NCBI GenBank assembly: GCA_050084515.1 | Contig: CM114273.1 | Coordinates: 10,974,001-11,038,000, forward strand | Direction: 5' to 3' | Source: Blasia pusilla | Taxonomy: Eukaryota; Marchantiophyta; Marchantiopsida; Blasiales | Length of the DNA stretch: 64,000 bases | In this document: piece by piece, positions 44,100-54,700 of the stretch | How positions within the stretch are numbered: position 1 is the stretch's first letter | Layout: each line of letters starts with the position of its first letter | The notes under the pieces: generated by a model | The model's input: the letters and a program-made list of their open reading frames with translations, nothing else | Database searches by the model: none | Told to the model about the DNA's origin: nothing | Made by a program: the position numbers and the translations under genes

Positions 44100-44950
44100 A
44101 GTTATAGATCTAAATGTGTGCCATAAAAGAATTGTGCATATCAATCTTCAAAGATTACATAGTCTTTCATCATCTAATCTAGAAATAAGACTTCCTAAAT
44201 TAGCGAGTCCTAGAATGTTAGAGGTATTTTCTACTTGCCAATTTGGAAAACAAGCTAGATTTTCATTTCCAAAGCAAGGTAGGAAAGCATCCAAGATATT
44301 GGAATTGATTTACAATAATGTGTGGACAACATCACAACATTGCCTCAGTGGTTACTAGTACTTTGTTTCATTTATTGATGACTTTCCTATGTATATATAT
44401 GGGTATACTTTCTGGAAGCCAAGTCATAAGTATTCTCAGTGTTTCAAACATTCAGAATTGTGATAGAGAAGCATACTAGAGAACACATTCTTAAATTACG
44501 TTGTGATGGAGGAGGAGCATATCTTTCACCAGAGTTTGATGACTACTTATATAAGAATGGCATCCAATGACAATTGACTTGCCGTTATATTCCACAACAA
44601 AATAGAGTGACTGAGAGGAAGGATTGACGTATTGTTGAGGTGACACGAGCTATGTTGAATGAGAAGAACATACCTAAGGTGTATTGGGCAGAGGTTGTAG
44701 CGTGTGCAAACTTGTTAATCAACCAATCTCCAATAATAGGAGTTCATTATAAGTCTTCATAGGAATCTTCATATGATTCCTGTGAAGACTTTGAATCATA
44801 TTTAATTCAAAGTCTTCACAGGAATTAAATATGATTTTTCCTTCTTGAAAGTATTTGGCTGTATTTGTTATGCTCAAATGTGAAAGATGTGTCTTCATTG
44901 GCTAAGTTTATAGAACTAAGGGGTATAAGTGCTTCATTCCATCCTCTATG
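44100..44950 (+). pseudogene. Integrase region of copia copy 1 (decayed)
   Basis: The frame at 44116 reads CHKRIVHINLQRLHSLSSS then ASPRMLEVFSTCQFGKQAR, the GAG-pre-integrase zinc-binding module (H...H...C..C). The catalytic Asp in the usual YSDVWT is Asn here (YNNVWT, about 44311). Continuing in broken frames: GGAY, NGIQ, PQQN and WAEVVACANLLINQSP (44490-44735). A perfect hairpin insertion interrupts the following segment at 44776-44825, after which FLKVFGCICYAQM resumes in frame pieces. Confidence 0.75.
44776..44825. repeat. Perfect inverted repeat (21-bp arms, 8-nt loop) in copia integrase
   Basis: 44776-44796 is the exact reverse complement of 44805-44825, separated by CATATTTA. The corresponding place in the opposite-strand copia copy (about 55080-55130) lacks this second arm, so the hairpin arose by a local inverted duplication in this copy. 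Confidence 0.85.
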
Positions 44951-45319
44951 CAGCTTTCTATTAATCGCGATGTTGCATACAATGAACTAAACTCATGGTA
45001 TGGCCCATCTAAGTCTATTCCATCTCTAAACTTTTCTGTTGAGGGGAAGAATATGACTATAAACCAACAGACATTGCCTGTGAATTTTCTGAGTATTAGT
45101 ACAGGATTAGGAGAGGTCCTAGATTCGTTAGTTAAATCTATTAGTACATGGACGGGAAGAGTATGTATTTAGTCTATTCACACTAGTCAGAGCTAGAGTT
45201 AGGTGTCACAGGCATCCACCTCTGAACAACAACTTCGAAGATGATGTAGAGTCACATATCATGTTCATAGATTCATAAATGAAGGATTCCTTACGACACA
45301 TGATGCACATATGACAACT

Positions 45320-46690
45320 ATTCTTCAATAATAGAAGCCAAGTTACTTGGAAGAAGTTGGAAGCAAGGTCGAATGGATTGAAGCTATGGAGAAAGAGCTT
45401 GTTGCATTAAGACATCAACATACCTAGAGCTGGTTGATATTCTTGCCGGTAAGGAAGCTATTGGTTGCAAATGGGTTTACAAAGTCAAGCGCAATCAAGA
45501 TGGTATGGTGAACACATACAAAACTAGATTCGTAGCCAAGGGCTATGCACAATAATATGGCATCAATTATAAGGAGACATTTAGCCATGTTGTAGAGATG
45601 GCGACTACGAGAATATTGGTTGTAGTTGCACTAAATAAGAAGTAGAGATTATATCACATGGAAGAATGCCTTCTTGAATGGAGATCTATGTGAGAAGGTA
45701 TATATGACTCAACCACCTAGATATGACCTTCTAGAGTTTCCATTCCGCGTATGCATGTTAAAGAAAGCTCCAAGAGCGTGGTACGGCAAGATTACATACG
45801 ACCTATTAAAATTGGTCTTTAGGGTATGTAATTCTAACTCCTTCGTATACGTCTTGAGAGGACAAGATCATACGGTTATCATTGTATAGTATGTTGATGA
45901 CCTCTTGATTACTAGGAGTACTGAGAATATGGTACAACAAGTCAAGCTAAAGTTACACGCAAAATTTAATATAAAGGACTCGGAAGAACTTAATTACTTC
46001 CTTGGCATTGAGTTTATGAAGGTTGGAGAGAGCGTGTGGTTATTACAACGACAATATATTTTTACATGCTTTCAAAATATCGTATGACGGCTTGTAAGTC
46101 AATCTCTACACCTTTGGACCAAAATGTGGAGCTAAGAGTGGATGAGGGAGAATTGCTTGTATATTCTAATATGTTGAGATGCATGGTTGGAAGTTTGATC
46201 TCTATGACTATAACCAGGCCAGATTTGAGCTATGCAGTTGGCTTGGTGAACCAATTTATGCAAGTACCTCGAAAACCTTATCTTAATGTTATGAGGAGGA
46301 TTATACCATATATAAAATTCTCTATTCAATTCGGACTTCAATATGAATCTTCTTTGAGTTTACAATTATAGGGATTTACAAATGCTCATTGGGCAGGAAG
46401 CGTATCTAATAGACACTCAACGTCTGGTTATTCATTTACCTTGGAAAGTGCAACTATAAGTTGGACTTCAAAGAAGCAACTTACAATTGCTATATCTTCA
46501 ACAAAGGCTGAGTATAGAAGAGCAACCAATGCAACATGTGAGGCGGTGTGACTTCATCAATTACTTGCTGAGATTAGTGTTAGGAACTTAGCACCTAGTG
46601 TAATATATATAGACAATATTAGTAACATCAAGCTTGCTAATAACCCTACGTTTCATGCTCGAACAAAGCATATTGAGGTGCACTATCACG
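45320..46690 (+). pseudogene. Reverse transcriptase and RNase H of copia copy 1 (decayed)
   Basis: RT begins around WIEAMEKELVALRHQ (45365) and runs through NGDLCEKVYMTQP (45674), SNSFVYVLRGQDHTVII, a TAG, and YVDDLLIT (YVDD at 45890-45901). Then come LNYFLGIEF and copia-typical DQNVELR, GSLISMTITRPDLSYAVG. RNase H at 46370-46690 reads TSGYSFTLE-like pieces, SWTSKKQLTIAISSTKAEY and HARTKHIEVHYH. The gypsy LTR begins directly after the last motif at 46691, so the natural end of copia RNase H and its 3' UTR are displaced or lost. Confidence 0.8.
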
Positions 46691-47704
46691 TGTTGTGCGC
46701 CTACTCTCCTTGAACGTAAATCTTGTTTGTTGCAGAAGCGTACGTTCAGTAGGTCACGCTCTCAACGCTGATTTGCATCCAAACACGCACTGTGGTTAGT
46801 CGGGTCTTGGATCAATCAACGGGCTAACTTTCCGAGTTCTCATCTCGGACTCTCATCAAGCTCAACATTCCTTGTTTCGCGGTTTACAACACGGGCAAGT
46901 CTCGAAAGACTTGGGAGAGACTTTCAAGTCGGTTCAGAAACGTGAAACGGCGTTTCGGGCCTGGCGGTTCCAACTACCTGATGGACATACAATGAGTTCC
47001 TCACCAACACTCACGCGAAGTGAATTCCGGGTTGGAATCCAAGTGTGGCGTACAAATTCCACTCCCTTGGATCAGGTTTGGGTCTCGAGTTCCAATGCCA
47101 AACTCGCGTTCCATCTCGTGCCTCTGAAACGCCGTTTGGCGCTCAAAGTAGGGATTCGTGTTCCGAGACATCTCGGAGAGACTCCTCCCTTACAAGTACT
47201 TCTGGGGATCTCCGGGGAAAGACACCCAGGCCTCTCCAATTGGCCCTCAACCCGATTGCTCTCACAGTCGTTTTCGGCCAATATCTCAGCCTATACTTAT
47301 GCATTTTCTTAGATCTTTAGTGCGTTGGAAGCGTCTCAAGATATGTTTTCCAACAAGCTCTTACTTGTCCAAAAATCATCTAGAAGCTCAATGTTATGGT
47401 CCTAAACATATTCAGATTCTCCCAAACGCTAGTCGTGTTCCAAACTAGTTCTCACCTCTTTGGCAACCAACCTCCCAAGACTAAACTCATCTCAAGTCTT
47501 GGCTTGCGTTTGGTCTAGGTTTCCTGGTTGCAACCACTAATGCATGAAACTCACAACTCTGTTCCGCATTTCGTCTGTGGGACTTTTCCAAGAGACCTTT
47601 CCAAACGCCTCTCCAAAGCGCAAACATCCCAGCGTGAGTCCACTTGAGTTCTGATGTTCCGCTTGGCGCCTATTTGGTGTTGTTTGGTTATGAGGGTCGC
47701 AACA
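46691..47704 (-). repeat. 3' LTR of the nested gypsy element
   Basis: On the plus strand it starts TGTTGTGCGCC and ends GGGTCGCAACA; read on the minus strand this is TGTTGCGACCC...GGCGCACAACA. It is 1014 bp, the same length as the 5' LTR of the complete element, but diverged by many substitutions. The minus-strand sequence just upstream (GGAGGGATGAG) is the purine tract. It interrupts copia RNase H after HIEVHYH. Confidence 0.85.
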
Positions 47705-48398
47705 CTCATCCCTCCTTAGAAGGATGATGTCCTCATCAATGCAAAACTTGTTAATATTAAGTTCTGAGAAGCCGACCCCTTAATACTGAATCGCGTTTTG
47801 GTAGCTAACCCGCAATTCCTCTTTTGGCTTAAGTCTTAGGTTGTTGCTTGCAGCACTTAGAATTATTAGCTTCTTCTCTTCGACGAGCCCGGACCAGTTC
47901 TTCAGAACTAATCTAAACTAACAAAATAAGCTAACTAAGTCTGCAACCTAAACCTTCACTCACTATTTGTAAACAACCGCATGTCTACCTAGCCAACTCA
48001 TATTACTTTTTGGTCACTCGTATTCCACTTAGGCGCGTCACTAAGTTCACTCATGCAACATGAATGAGATCACCACAAACCCCAAGACAGACTCATCTGC
48101 CCCGTCGACGTTAGGGCGAGCCCAAATGCTAGTACTTCAACACTTGGTCCTGATCTAGATGCCTTATCCGAATACAAGCTCTCACCTCAAATACTCATTG
48201 TTTGGCCTCTTTGACTTACATCCTAAGCATATGAAGAACTACTCATTGCCATGCACTACCAAACTCAAAATTACAATCACAAGCATGGAATCTCCAAATC
48301 CATGCCTTCTTTATTGCAACAACTAAATATCTCAAGCTACAACGGGTTATCGGCCCAAGCTTTCCGGTCATAAGTTATGTCCTTTGCTTCACCATGTA
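47705..48398 (-). other. 3' untranslated region of the nested gypsy element
   Basis: Non-coding, corresponds to 35790-36445 of the complete element. No independent gene. Confidence 0.65.
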
Positions 48399-48401
48399 CT
48401 A

Positions 48402-48810
48402 ATGCACGTGCCTATCTTGCATCCATTTGAAGTCACGCAACGCTTCTTGTGGGTGTTCAAGATCCGCCTCCGTAATCCAAGTCGTCTCTTTCACATGGTA
48501 GCCTTTCCACTTGACCAAGTACTCGTACTTGGTGGCTCTACGTTTGGAACGCAAAATGGTCTCAACCTCAAACTCTGATTCCTCATTTCTGATGACCAGT
48601 TGTGGTCTCAACATCATCCTTCGCTCCGGACGCACATCGTCTTGAAGACACTTCTTCAATAATGACACGTGGAAACTTGGGTGAATCTTGAACTCGTTTG
48701 GCAGCTCCAATGTGTACACATCCTCAAACGGCTTTGCCTTGATCACATACGGTCCGGCATACTTGGCTAAAAATTTTGCGAACAATTCCTTTGGGAGAGT
48801 GATGGTAAAT
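48402..48810 (-). pseudogene. Integrase tail plus chromodomain of the nested gypsy element
   Basis: Minus-strand frame (nominal 48839-48399) whose first codons come from the LINE 3' tail. The gypsy part starts at TITLPKELFAKF and runs through KYAGPYVIKAKPFEDVYTL and FHVSLLKKCLQDDV. It then reads straight into the chromodomain: EEPEFEVE-like SEFEVETILRSKRR, YEYLVKWKGYHVKETTW and EADLEHPQEAL. Here integrase tail and chromodomain are contiguous, which shows what the solo-LTR insertion interrupted in the complete element. The family chromodomain is intact in this fragment. Confidence 0.85.
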
Positions 48811-48989
48811 GGTGAATAGATCAAGCCCGTGAGACCCAAAGGGTCAAAAGGCTGAAAAACACATTACAAGTCATTCATTCACTGACCCTGAAAAAGATCC
48901 TTAAGACCTTCTCCTAGCTACAGCCTAGAGCAGTTGAGCGATGAATGATGACGTCCCTAAGATAACAACCTAAATCATAAGGCACTAGT

Positions 48990-50883
48990 CAGAGTAAAGA
49001 ATAGAAATTCTCCACATCTATTTTATGAGCTAGTCTAATTTCTTCATACCTTGGACATGTAACAAACACATGCTCTTCATCTTCAATATTTTCTCCGGCA
49101 CATAACCTACAAATTCATTCATTTCTATCAATTTTAAACCATCTTCCTTCCTCAATTCCTAGCCTATGTGACCCAGTTCTATGACGTGCGATAATATGTC
49201 GTAAGAACGTGGAGATCCCTGCAAGTAGGTATCCTTGTTCACAATATACAAGCATAGGATTAACATGAAGTTGAAAAAACTCCATTTTGGTGCCCTGATC
49301 GCTCCAAATGATGTTGAGAGATTGCTTCTGTAGATGCTCACGGAGGGCCATCGGTTTCAAGTCCCAATCGCGTTCCGCCACATTCCACTTTGAAGACCAA
49401 GTCACCACATCCGCCATCCACCCTATGGAACATGTGGCTCGCAAAGCTTGATGAGGGAGGCGAGAAACATCAAGAGATCTCACCCTTGCGATGTAAGTGA
49501 TGGTCAAGTAAAGAGCTTCAGCTTCTAGAGGAAGAAAACCTGTTTCCGCAAGAAGAATAGTATACGGAGTTTGGTTTCTTACACCCAATTCCTCTTGTAG
49601 AAAGATCTTTTGCACTCTTTCCACGCGCTCCCAACTTGTCTTCTTACAACAAGGGCCCCAAACTTGGGTCCCATATAAGATCACCGTCAACACTAAACTC
49701 TTAAATAAGAATTTCCTAAGACTCCAAGACACAAGATGAGCTCTACACCGGTTTAAAAATGAATATAGAGCTTTGTAACCAGCTTCTACTCTCTTTTGCA
49801 CGCAAAGTGCCCAACTATAGTCATGAAAGAAATCGATGCCTAGATATTTATAACTCTTCACTTGTTCTAATTGTAGACCTTTGTAAAAGAACGAGAACTT
49901 GGATCTAGTACCCACTATAATGACTTTAGACTTCTCCATATTAACCTCCATCTGATTCTGGGTACAAAACCTTGCCAAAGTGTCGAGGTGCTTTTGTAAA
50001 CTAATGCCATCACGTGCTAGTAATATGATATCATCTGCATACAATAGAGCTTTGATGACAAAGTCCCCAAGCTTGACACCTTCACTATCACATTCCTCCA
50101 ACCACTTTTCGATATCATCTATGAAAACTCCAAAAAGTGTAGGGGAGAGAGGGCAACCTTGAATGACTCCAATGGTACTCAAGATCTCTTGAGTTTGTGA
50201 ACCTTTGATCTTGGCCCGAACGGAATGGTATAACATGGCCACAGTTGCTAGGAGATTTGGTGGTACTCCAATGGCTTGCAGCCTTTCCCATAAGAGCTTG
50301 CGAGGTACAGTATCAAAAGCTTTCTTGAAATCGATGAAGCCGCAAAACAAAGCTTTTCCAATGCCCTTAGATTTCTCCCATAAAACACGCAAGGCCAAGA
50401 TATGGTCGATGGTGTTGTATGTTGGACGAAAACCAGCTTGGACCCGTGCTCTCTTTTGGAAAGTCTTTGTCCATGTGCTCAACTTCGACTCCACCAATTT
50501 CCCAAACAACTTGGCAAAAATACTACCCACCATGATAGTGCGATAGTTTGTTACCAAGTCCTTCCTTCCTGATTTGTGAATAGGAACAATCTCCCGTAGC
50601 GACCAGGTTGAAGGAAAACCATAGATAGCAGCATCACCTAATACTTTGGTGAGGATCGGACCAATACTATCTCCTCCCCACTTGAAAAGTTTAATAGAAA
50701 GACCATCCAAATCCTCACATTTACCATTCGTCAATCTTCTAAGTTGAGTCATCACCTCTCCTTCGGAGAATAAGCCAGGTATTCCTTCACAACGTGGCAT
50801 AGATGTAGCATAGGGGAAGAAATAGAGCTTTTTGGCAAAAGATTTCAAAGACTTGGGATCAAGAATAGGTTTTGAAGACCGTA
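48990..50883 (-). pseudogene. LINE reverse transcriptase and zinc knuckle (ORF2, second part)
   Basis: The open frame 50848-49115 carries about 577 codons. RT blocks: PIHKSGRKDLVTNYR, FCGFIDFKKAFDTVPR (first catalytic Asp), GVIQGCPLSPTLFG and LLYADDIILLA (YADD, near 50022-50048), followed by the thumb and a long C-terminal region. An in-frame TGA at about 49115 precedes ICRLCAGENIEDEEHVFVTC, the zinc-knuckle-like tail, so a single stop cuts the last 40 or so residues. A 1-nt loss in a T run (about 50890) separates this frame from the endonuclease frame. Otherwise it is remarkably intact, suggesting a recent insertion. Confidence 0.88.
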
Positions 50884-50886
50884 CTA

Positions 50887-52065
50887 CTAACCGTCTCCAA
50901 AATGATTTGGGTCCTCATGCAGCTTCCTTGTCAAGGACTCTTGTTTCCGCCGCAAGAAAGCTCGTTTCTTAGATTTCACCAAGTATTTGTAAAGGCTCGT
51001 CATAATAAGCCGACTTGGGATATCCAAAGATTTATCAACTGATCGTGCCCTTGCTTGCTTGCATTCAGAGTCAAACCACCCATTACAAGGCAGCCTCCTA
51101 GCACTTCTATCCCTATGGCGCGAAAAGAACTTAGATGCATTGTTTTTGAGCAATTCGGTTAGTTGCATACTTGCCGTGTTTGGATCCGGGCTCCATACAA
51201 TGCGAGTCAAGAGTTCTTGTAGATATAGCATATAAATATCTTTTTTACCAAGATCTAAGCGAAACTTGGGAGAAGCTAAAATAGATTGACATGTCGAGAG
51301 AGGAATAGCCTTTGATAGTGAGAGAGTAAACAAAAGAGGTGCATGATCTGATTCAGGCTGAGGTGCTAGAATATCAAATTTATAGATAAGAGAGCTATCA
51401 GCAGGCGAGGACAGAAGATAATCGATGGTGCTAGCGCCGGTAGAGGAGAAACACGTGTTGGAGTGAGAGTTGGAAAAATGAGAGGTTCCATTAAGAACTT
51501 TCAAATTACAAGTGGCTCCAAAGGTTAAAAAATGCTCTGTCAAAGGATTTGTAGAAAGATCTGAAGAGATTCTAGACCACAAACCATCCTCATATTCTTC
51601 GAGAAGAGGAGAAATCAAGGACTCACTGAATTGGGTAAATTGGGCAGTACGTGTGCGAGCATTGAAATCTCCAACTAGAAAGACTTCACCTTTGCTTTGA
51701 TATTTGAGAACATCCCCAATAAGTCGATGGAACGGTTGACTTCGATTGTGAGTGCGTGTTGAGTAGATAGGCATGGAGAGTGGTGCAAAATAACAAACTG
51801 CCAAATAACAATAAGATCCCCCAGCCAAACCAAGACGTAGCGAATGATATTGGCCTCCGATATCTTGATCTTCTAGATGAATGAGAGGTAGAAATTGAGA
51901 CCTGATGAAAGTAGCAATACCACCATAACCCCTTCCTGCCCGTTGCCTTCTTTGATTCCATGTCGATCCCAGCAACGTAAACCCTTGCATCTCTGCAATA
52001 GTATTGCTCTCATGTTCCCAAGTCTCCACAATATTGATAATATCCGCAATCTCCCAAATTAGCGG
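50887..52065 (-). pseudogene. LINE endonuclease domain (ORF2, first part, 5'-truncated)
   Basis: The frame is open from about 52065, with an ATG at 52029, down to 50887. It starts inside the endonuclease: IVETWEHES holds the catalytic Glu of the exonuclease/endonuclease/phosphatase fold. It then shows FLVGDFNARTRTAQF (GDFN) and, at the end of the fold, STIDYLLSSPA and PESDHAPLLFTL (SDH catalytic His). Such enzymes nick target DNA to prime reverse transcription. ORF1 and the first residues are missing. The frame ends in TAG after NHFGDG because of the T-run frameshift. The next frame continues directly into RT. Confidence 0.85.
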
Positions 52066-52070
52066 ATATT
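52040..52070. repeat. Inverted repeat at the LINE 5' junction
   Basis: AATATCCGC (52040-52048) and GCGGATATT (52062-52070) are perfect inverted arms around a 13-nt spacer, placed exactly at the truncated 5' end of the LINE. Confidence 0.75.
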
Positions 52071-52079
52071 AAAATGGAA

Positions 52080-52203
52080 GTGAGATTCTTTACACTCAAC
52101 CACACTTGTTCCTCAACTTGGAAACTTACTTGGAGTTGACTTTTGTTAGCATGCTTCAGGTACCTTAGTTGAGCCTTGGCAAGACTTTTCCTTGCTCATC
52201 GGA
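52080..52203 (-). pseudogene. Gypsy integrase tail fragment on the far side of the LINE
   Basis: The minus strand aligns with 34770-34890 of the complete element: CTTGCCAAGGCTCAACTAAG..., KHANKSQ-like codons and VEEQVWLSVKNLT. Homology ends at about 52203 (GAGCAAGG), where copia LTR sequence starts. Confidence 0.8.
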
Positions 52204-52482
52204 CATCTGCATTGTTATATTTGGTAGTCATACAAAGTAAAGAAGCTTGATCTTGGTTAGTTAGTTAAGTATAATTATCTGAATTATAATTAGTTAATCA
52301 CAGTTAGTCTAAGTCAAGACTATGGTTAGGATTAGTGTTATGGTTGCTTGTACGTACCCTATATAATTGAGAAGGGGACCAGCCTCCACTCATTTTCTCA
52401 TTGCAAAATTTTGTTCTTCATGGTGGTGTGTGAGTGTAAGAGTTGTATCCCACCAATTATGTTTCTTTAGTAGTTTTCTACA
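52198..52482 (+). repeat. Truncated 3' LTR of copia copy 1
   Basis: Matches the 5' LTR from GCTCATCGGAYATC onwards (42602-42896) to the end TTTTCTACA, including the conserved TATA-like CCCTATATAATT. The first about 55 bp are missing, consistent with a deletion that fused gypsy DNA to the inside of this LTR. Confidence 0.8.
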
Positions 52483-53232
52483 CAAATAACTTGCTCACTA
52501 ACTTCTTCTTCTTTGATAAGAGGTCCTTATAACTTACAAAGCCATTGAACACGACCTAATCCTTCTTCCAATTATCTTCTTTCACTTTTTATTTCAAAAT
52601 CACCAGTCATATAATCTAGCCATTAAAGCCACGACTTCTCGAGCTCTATTTTAAGAATATCTTGTTCGATGGCACTATCTAAGTATACTTTCAATTGATC
52701 ATCAATGATTATTTTGAATATCATCTTCTTGTTCACCTTGATAGACATTGGTCTACTAGATGTATTGTGGGGTTCTTCCCCTCTTTCATCACCCTCTTTG
52801 TCATAAGGACTACGGTCTTTGTGAGATGGCAACTCCATCTCCAACTATATCTAGAAAAATCCAAAAGAAAAAAATCATTCCGAAATAATTTCAAAAATAA
52901 TGACACTATGACATATTATTCATTTATAATTATTTACAATGATTTAAAGTCATGTATTCATATTTCTCCGGTTAGAGGGTTGGAGGCCGCCAAGGCCGCC
53001 AAGGCCCCCAACCCTCCAAGCAAGCCCGTCCAATAAGGATCAATTCCGCCATACGGGCCAACCGCGGATCCGAGGGGGCCACGCAACGGGTGTGGGCTCC
53101 ATCAGCCCGGGTCTACGCGGCGGGCTTTGGTCGGGCTCCATGCGGGCTCGGGTGCGAGCCGCAAGTATCTAGGTCCGCACGAAAATATTCGTCTATATAG
53201 TAGACACAGACTTCGTCCGTGCGTAACCCTAC
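52483..53232. other. Non-coding DNA between the two copia elements
   Basis: The left part is AT-rich, with a 73-codon minus frame (52844-52623) of Lys/Glu-rich sequence and no known motif. From about 52965 to 53225 it turns GC-rich with a hairpin-like stretch (AGGGTTGG near 52977 and CCAACCCT near 53009) and CGGGCT words, unlike either copia element. This looks like a separate small insertion of unknown class. Confidence 0.35.
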
Positions 53233-53310
53233 AAGCAACCCTAACCCTAATCATGATCATAGTCTCTACTTATGGTTTAGTAATCATAGTTCAGATAATC
53301 AAGGTTGTAT
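53233..53310 (-). repeat. 3' LTR fragment of copia copy 2
   Basis: TACAAGCAACCCTAACCCTA and TAGTAATCATAGTTCAGATAAT follow the reverse complement of the copia LTR (42680-42760). Flanking parts of the LTR are absent or unrecognisable. The AACCCTAACCCTAA word is LTR sequence, not telomere. Confidence 0.65.
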
Positions 53311-54560
53311 ATTGCTTCGCATACTACATTGGTTGCTCCTCTATACTAAACCACTACTGAAGATAAAGCAAATGTAGGTTGCTTCTTTGAAGCCCAACTT
53401 ATGACCGCACTTTCCAAAATAAATGAATTACCAAATGTAGAGGGTCTATCAAACACGCTTCTTGCCCAATCAACATCTATGAATGCTTGTAATTATAAAA
53501 TCAAACAAGGTTCAAATTGTAGATCACTGAATAGATAATTTCACATTCCACATAATCATCCTCGCAACATTTAGATGAGGTTTCTGAGGTGTTTGCATGA
53601 ACTGGCTCACTAGGCCAGCTGCGTAGCTCTGACTTAGTTATAGTCAGATAGATCAAACTTCAAACCATGCGCCTATACATATTAGAATCTTCAAGAAACT
53701 CTCATTCGTCCACTCTTAGCTTCACACTCTTGTCCAACGATGTAGAGATTGGCTTACAAGCCATCATCCCATATTTTAAAAGCATGTGAAGAGCATACTA
53801 TCGTTGTAATAACCACATACTTTCTCCAACTCTAATAAACTTAACACCAATGAAGTACTTGAGTTCTCTTAAGTCCTTCGTATCAATTTTTTCTTGTAAC
53901 TTTAGTTTGACTTGTTGTACCATATCCTCAATATTCCCAAAATTAATAAGTTAATCAACATACAACACAATAATAGCCATATGGCCTTGTCCTCCCAAAA
54001 TGTAGGGCGAGGAATGAGAATCACAAACCTGAAGCCAAGCTCTTGTAGGATATATGCAATCTTGTCATATCAAGCTCTTGGAGCATGCTTAAGCTTATAT
54101 AAAGCTTTCTCAAACCTATACACGCGGAATTAAAACTTTGGATGCTCATATCCAAGTGGTTAAGCTATGCATATCTCCTCATATAGATCTCATTCAATAA
54201 GGCATTCTTGACTTCTACGTGATGTAGTCTCCACTTCTTACTCACTATAATTGCAACCACTATTTTTGTAGTAGCCATCTTTGCAACAAGATTAAATGTC
54301 TCCTTATAATCGATGTCATGTTGTTATGCATAGTCCTTAGCATCTAATTTGACTTTGTATTTATTCATTATAATATATTGATTGCGTTGGACTTTGTTAA
54401 CTCATGTGTAACTAATAAATTCCTTACCGAAAGGTATATTAATTAGCTCCGAAGTCTAATGATATCTTAATGCAACAAGCTTTATCTCCATAGCTTCAAT
54501 CCATTCGACCTTATATGTATCTTCTTCAAAACAACTCAATTACTATTCTTAAAGGATAAT
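53311..54560 (-). pseudogene. RT and RNase H remnants of copia copy 2
   Basis: RNase H: SWASKKQPTFALSSVV at about 53395-53350, the counterpart of SWTSKKQLTIAISSTK in copy 1. RT: ELGFRFVILIP at about 54040-54010, the remains of the YVDD region at about 53970-53945 (LCCMLINLI-like, active-site Asp residues lost), and N-terminal RT wording around 54470-54300. Stops occur every few dozen codons. Not functional. Confidence 0.6.
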
Positions 54561-54700
54561 CATCATATATGCATGATATGTTGTAATAAATTATTCATTT
54601 ATGAATTTATAAATATGATGTGTGACTCTACTAGATCTACGAAGTTATTTTTCAGATGTGGATATATCTCTTTGACATCTAACTTGAGCTCTAACTAATG

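Larger units (their letters stand above)
48827..52075 (-). mobile_element. LINE inserted into the nested gypsy integrase
   Basis: Minus-strand non-LTR element with apurinic-endonuclease-like domain, reverse transcriptase, C-terminal zinc knuckle and 3' UTR. The gypsy flanks are AATCTCACT (minus strand, upstream) and TCACTCTCCC (downstream), sharing TCACT, so a short target duplication is likely. The 5' end is truncated within the endonuclease. The 3' tail is shared with the fragment at 41275-41374. Confidence 0.88.
46691..52203 (-). mobile_element. Partial chromodomain gypsy element nested in copia copy 1
   Basis: Minus-strand element of the same family as 29.8-37.4 kb. Present are the 3' LTR (46691-47704), polypurine tract, 3' UTR and the chromodomain/integrase tail (48402-48810). 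A LINE insertion follows, and then 120 bp more of integrase tail (52080-52203). Gag, protease, RT, most of integrase and the 5' LTR are missing because of a deletion ending at about 52203. Confidence 0.88.
42548..52482 (+). mobile_element. Ty1/copia retrotransposon (copy 1), host of a gypsy and a LINE
   Basis: 5' LTR 42548-42896, PBS, decayed gag, integrase, RT and RNase H up to 46690; then a gypsy element; and finally the truncated copia 3' LTR at about 52198-52482. Integrase before RT is the copia order. Many stops and frameshifts are present. The outer boundary at 42548 is set by comparison with the LTR of the opposite-strand copia copy; no clean target duplication was seen. Confidence 0.8.

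Noticed and set aside
44776-44825. Rho-independent-type terminator or microRNA precursor
   Set aside because: The hairpin is inside a dead copia integrase, lacks a U-tract context relevant to plants, and the arms are too short and perfect for a typical plant microRNA precursor.
53237-53252. Telomere-like AACCCTAACCCTAA
   Set aside because: The same word lies in the copia LTRs (42745-42758, reverse orientation); it is LTR sequence, not an interstitial telomere.
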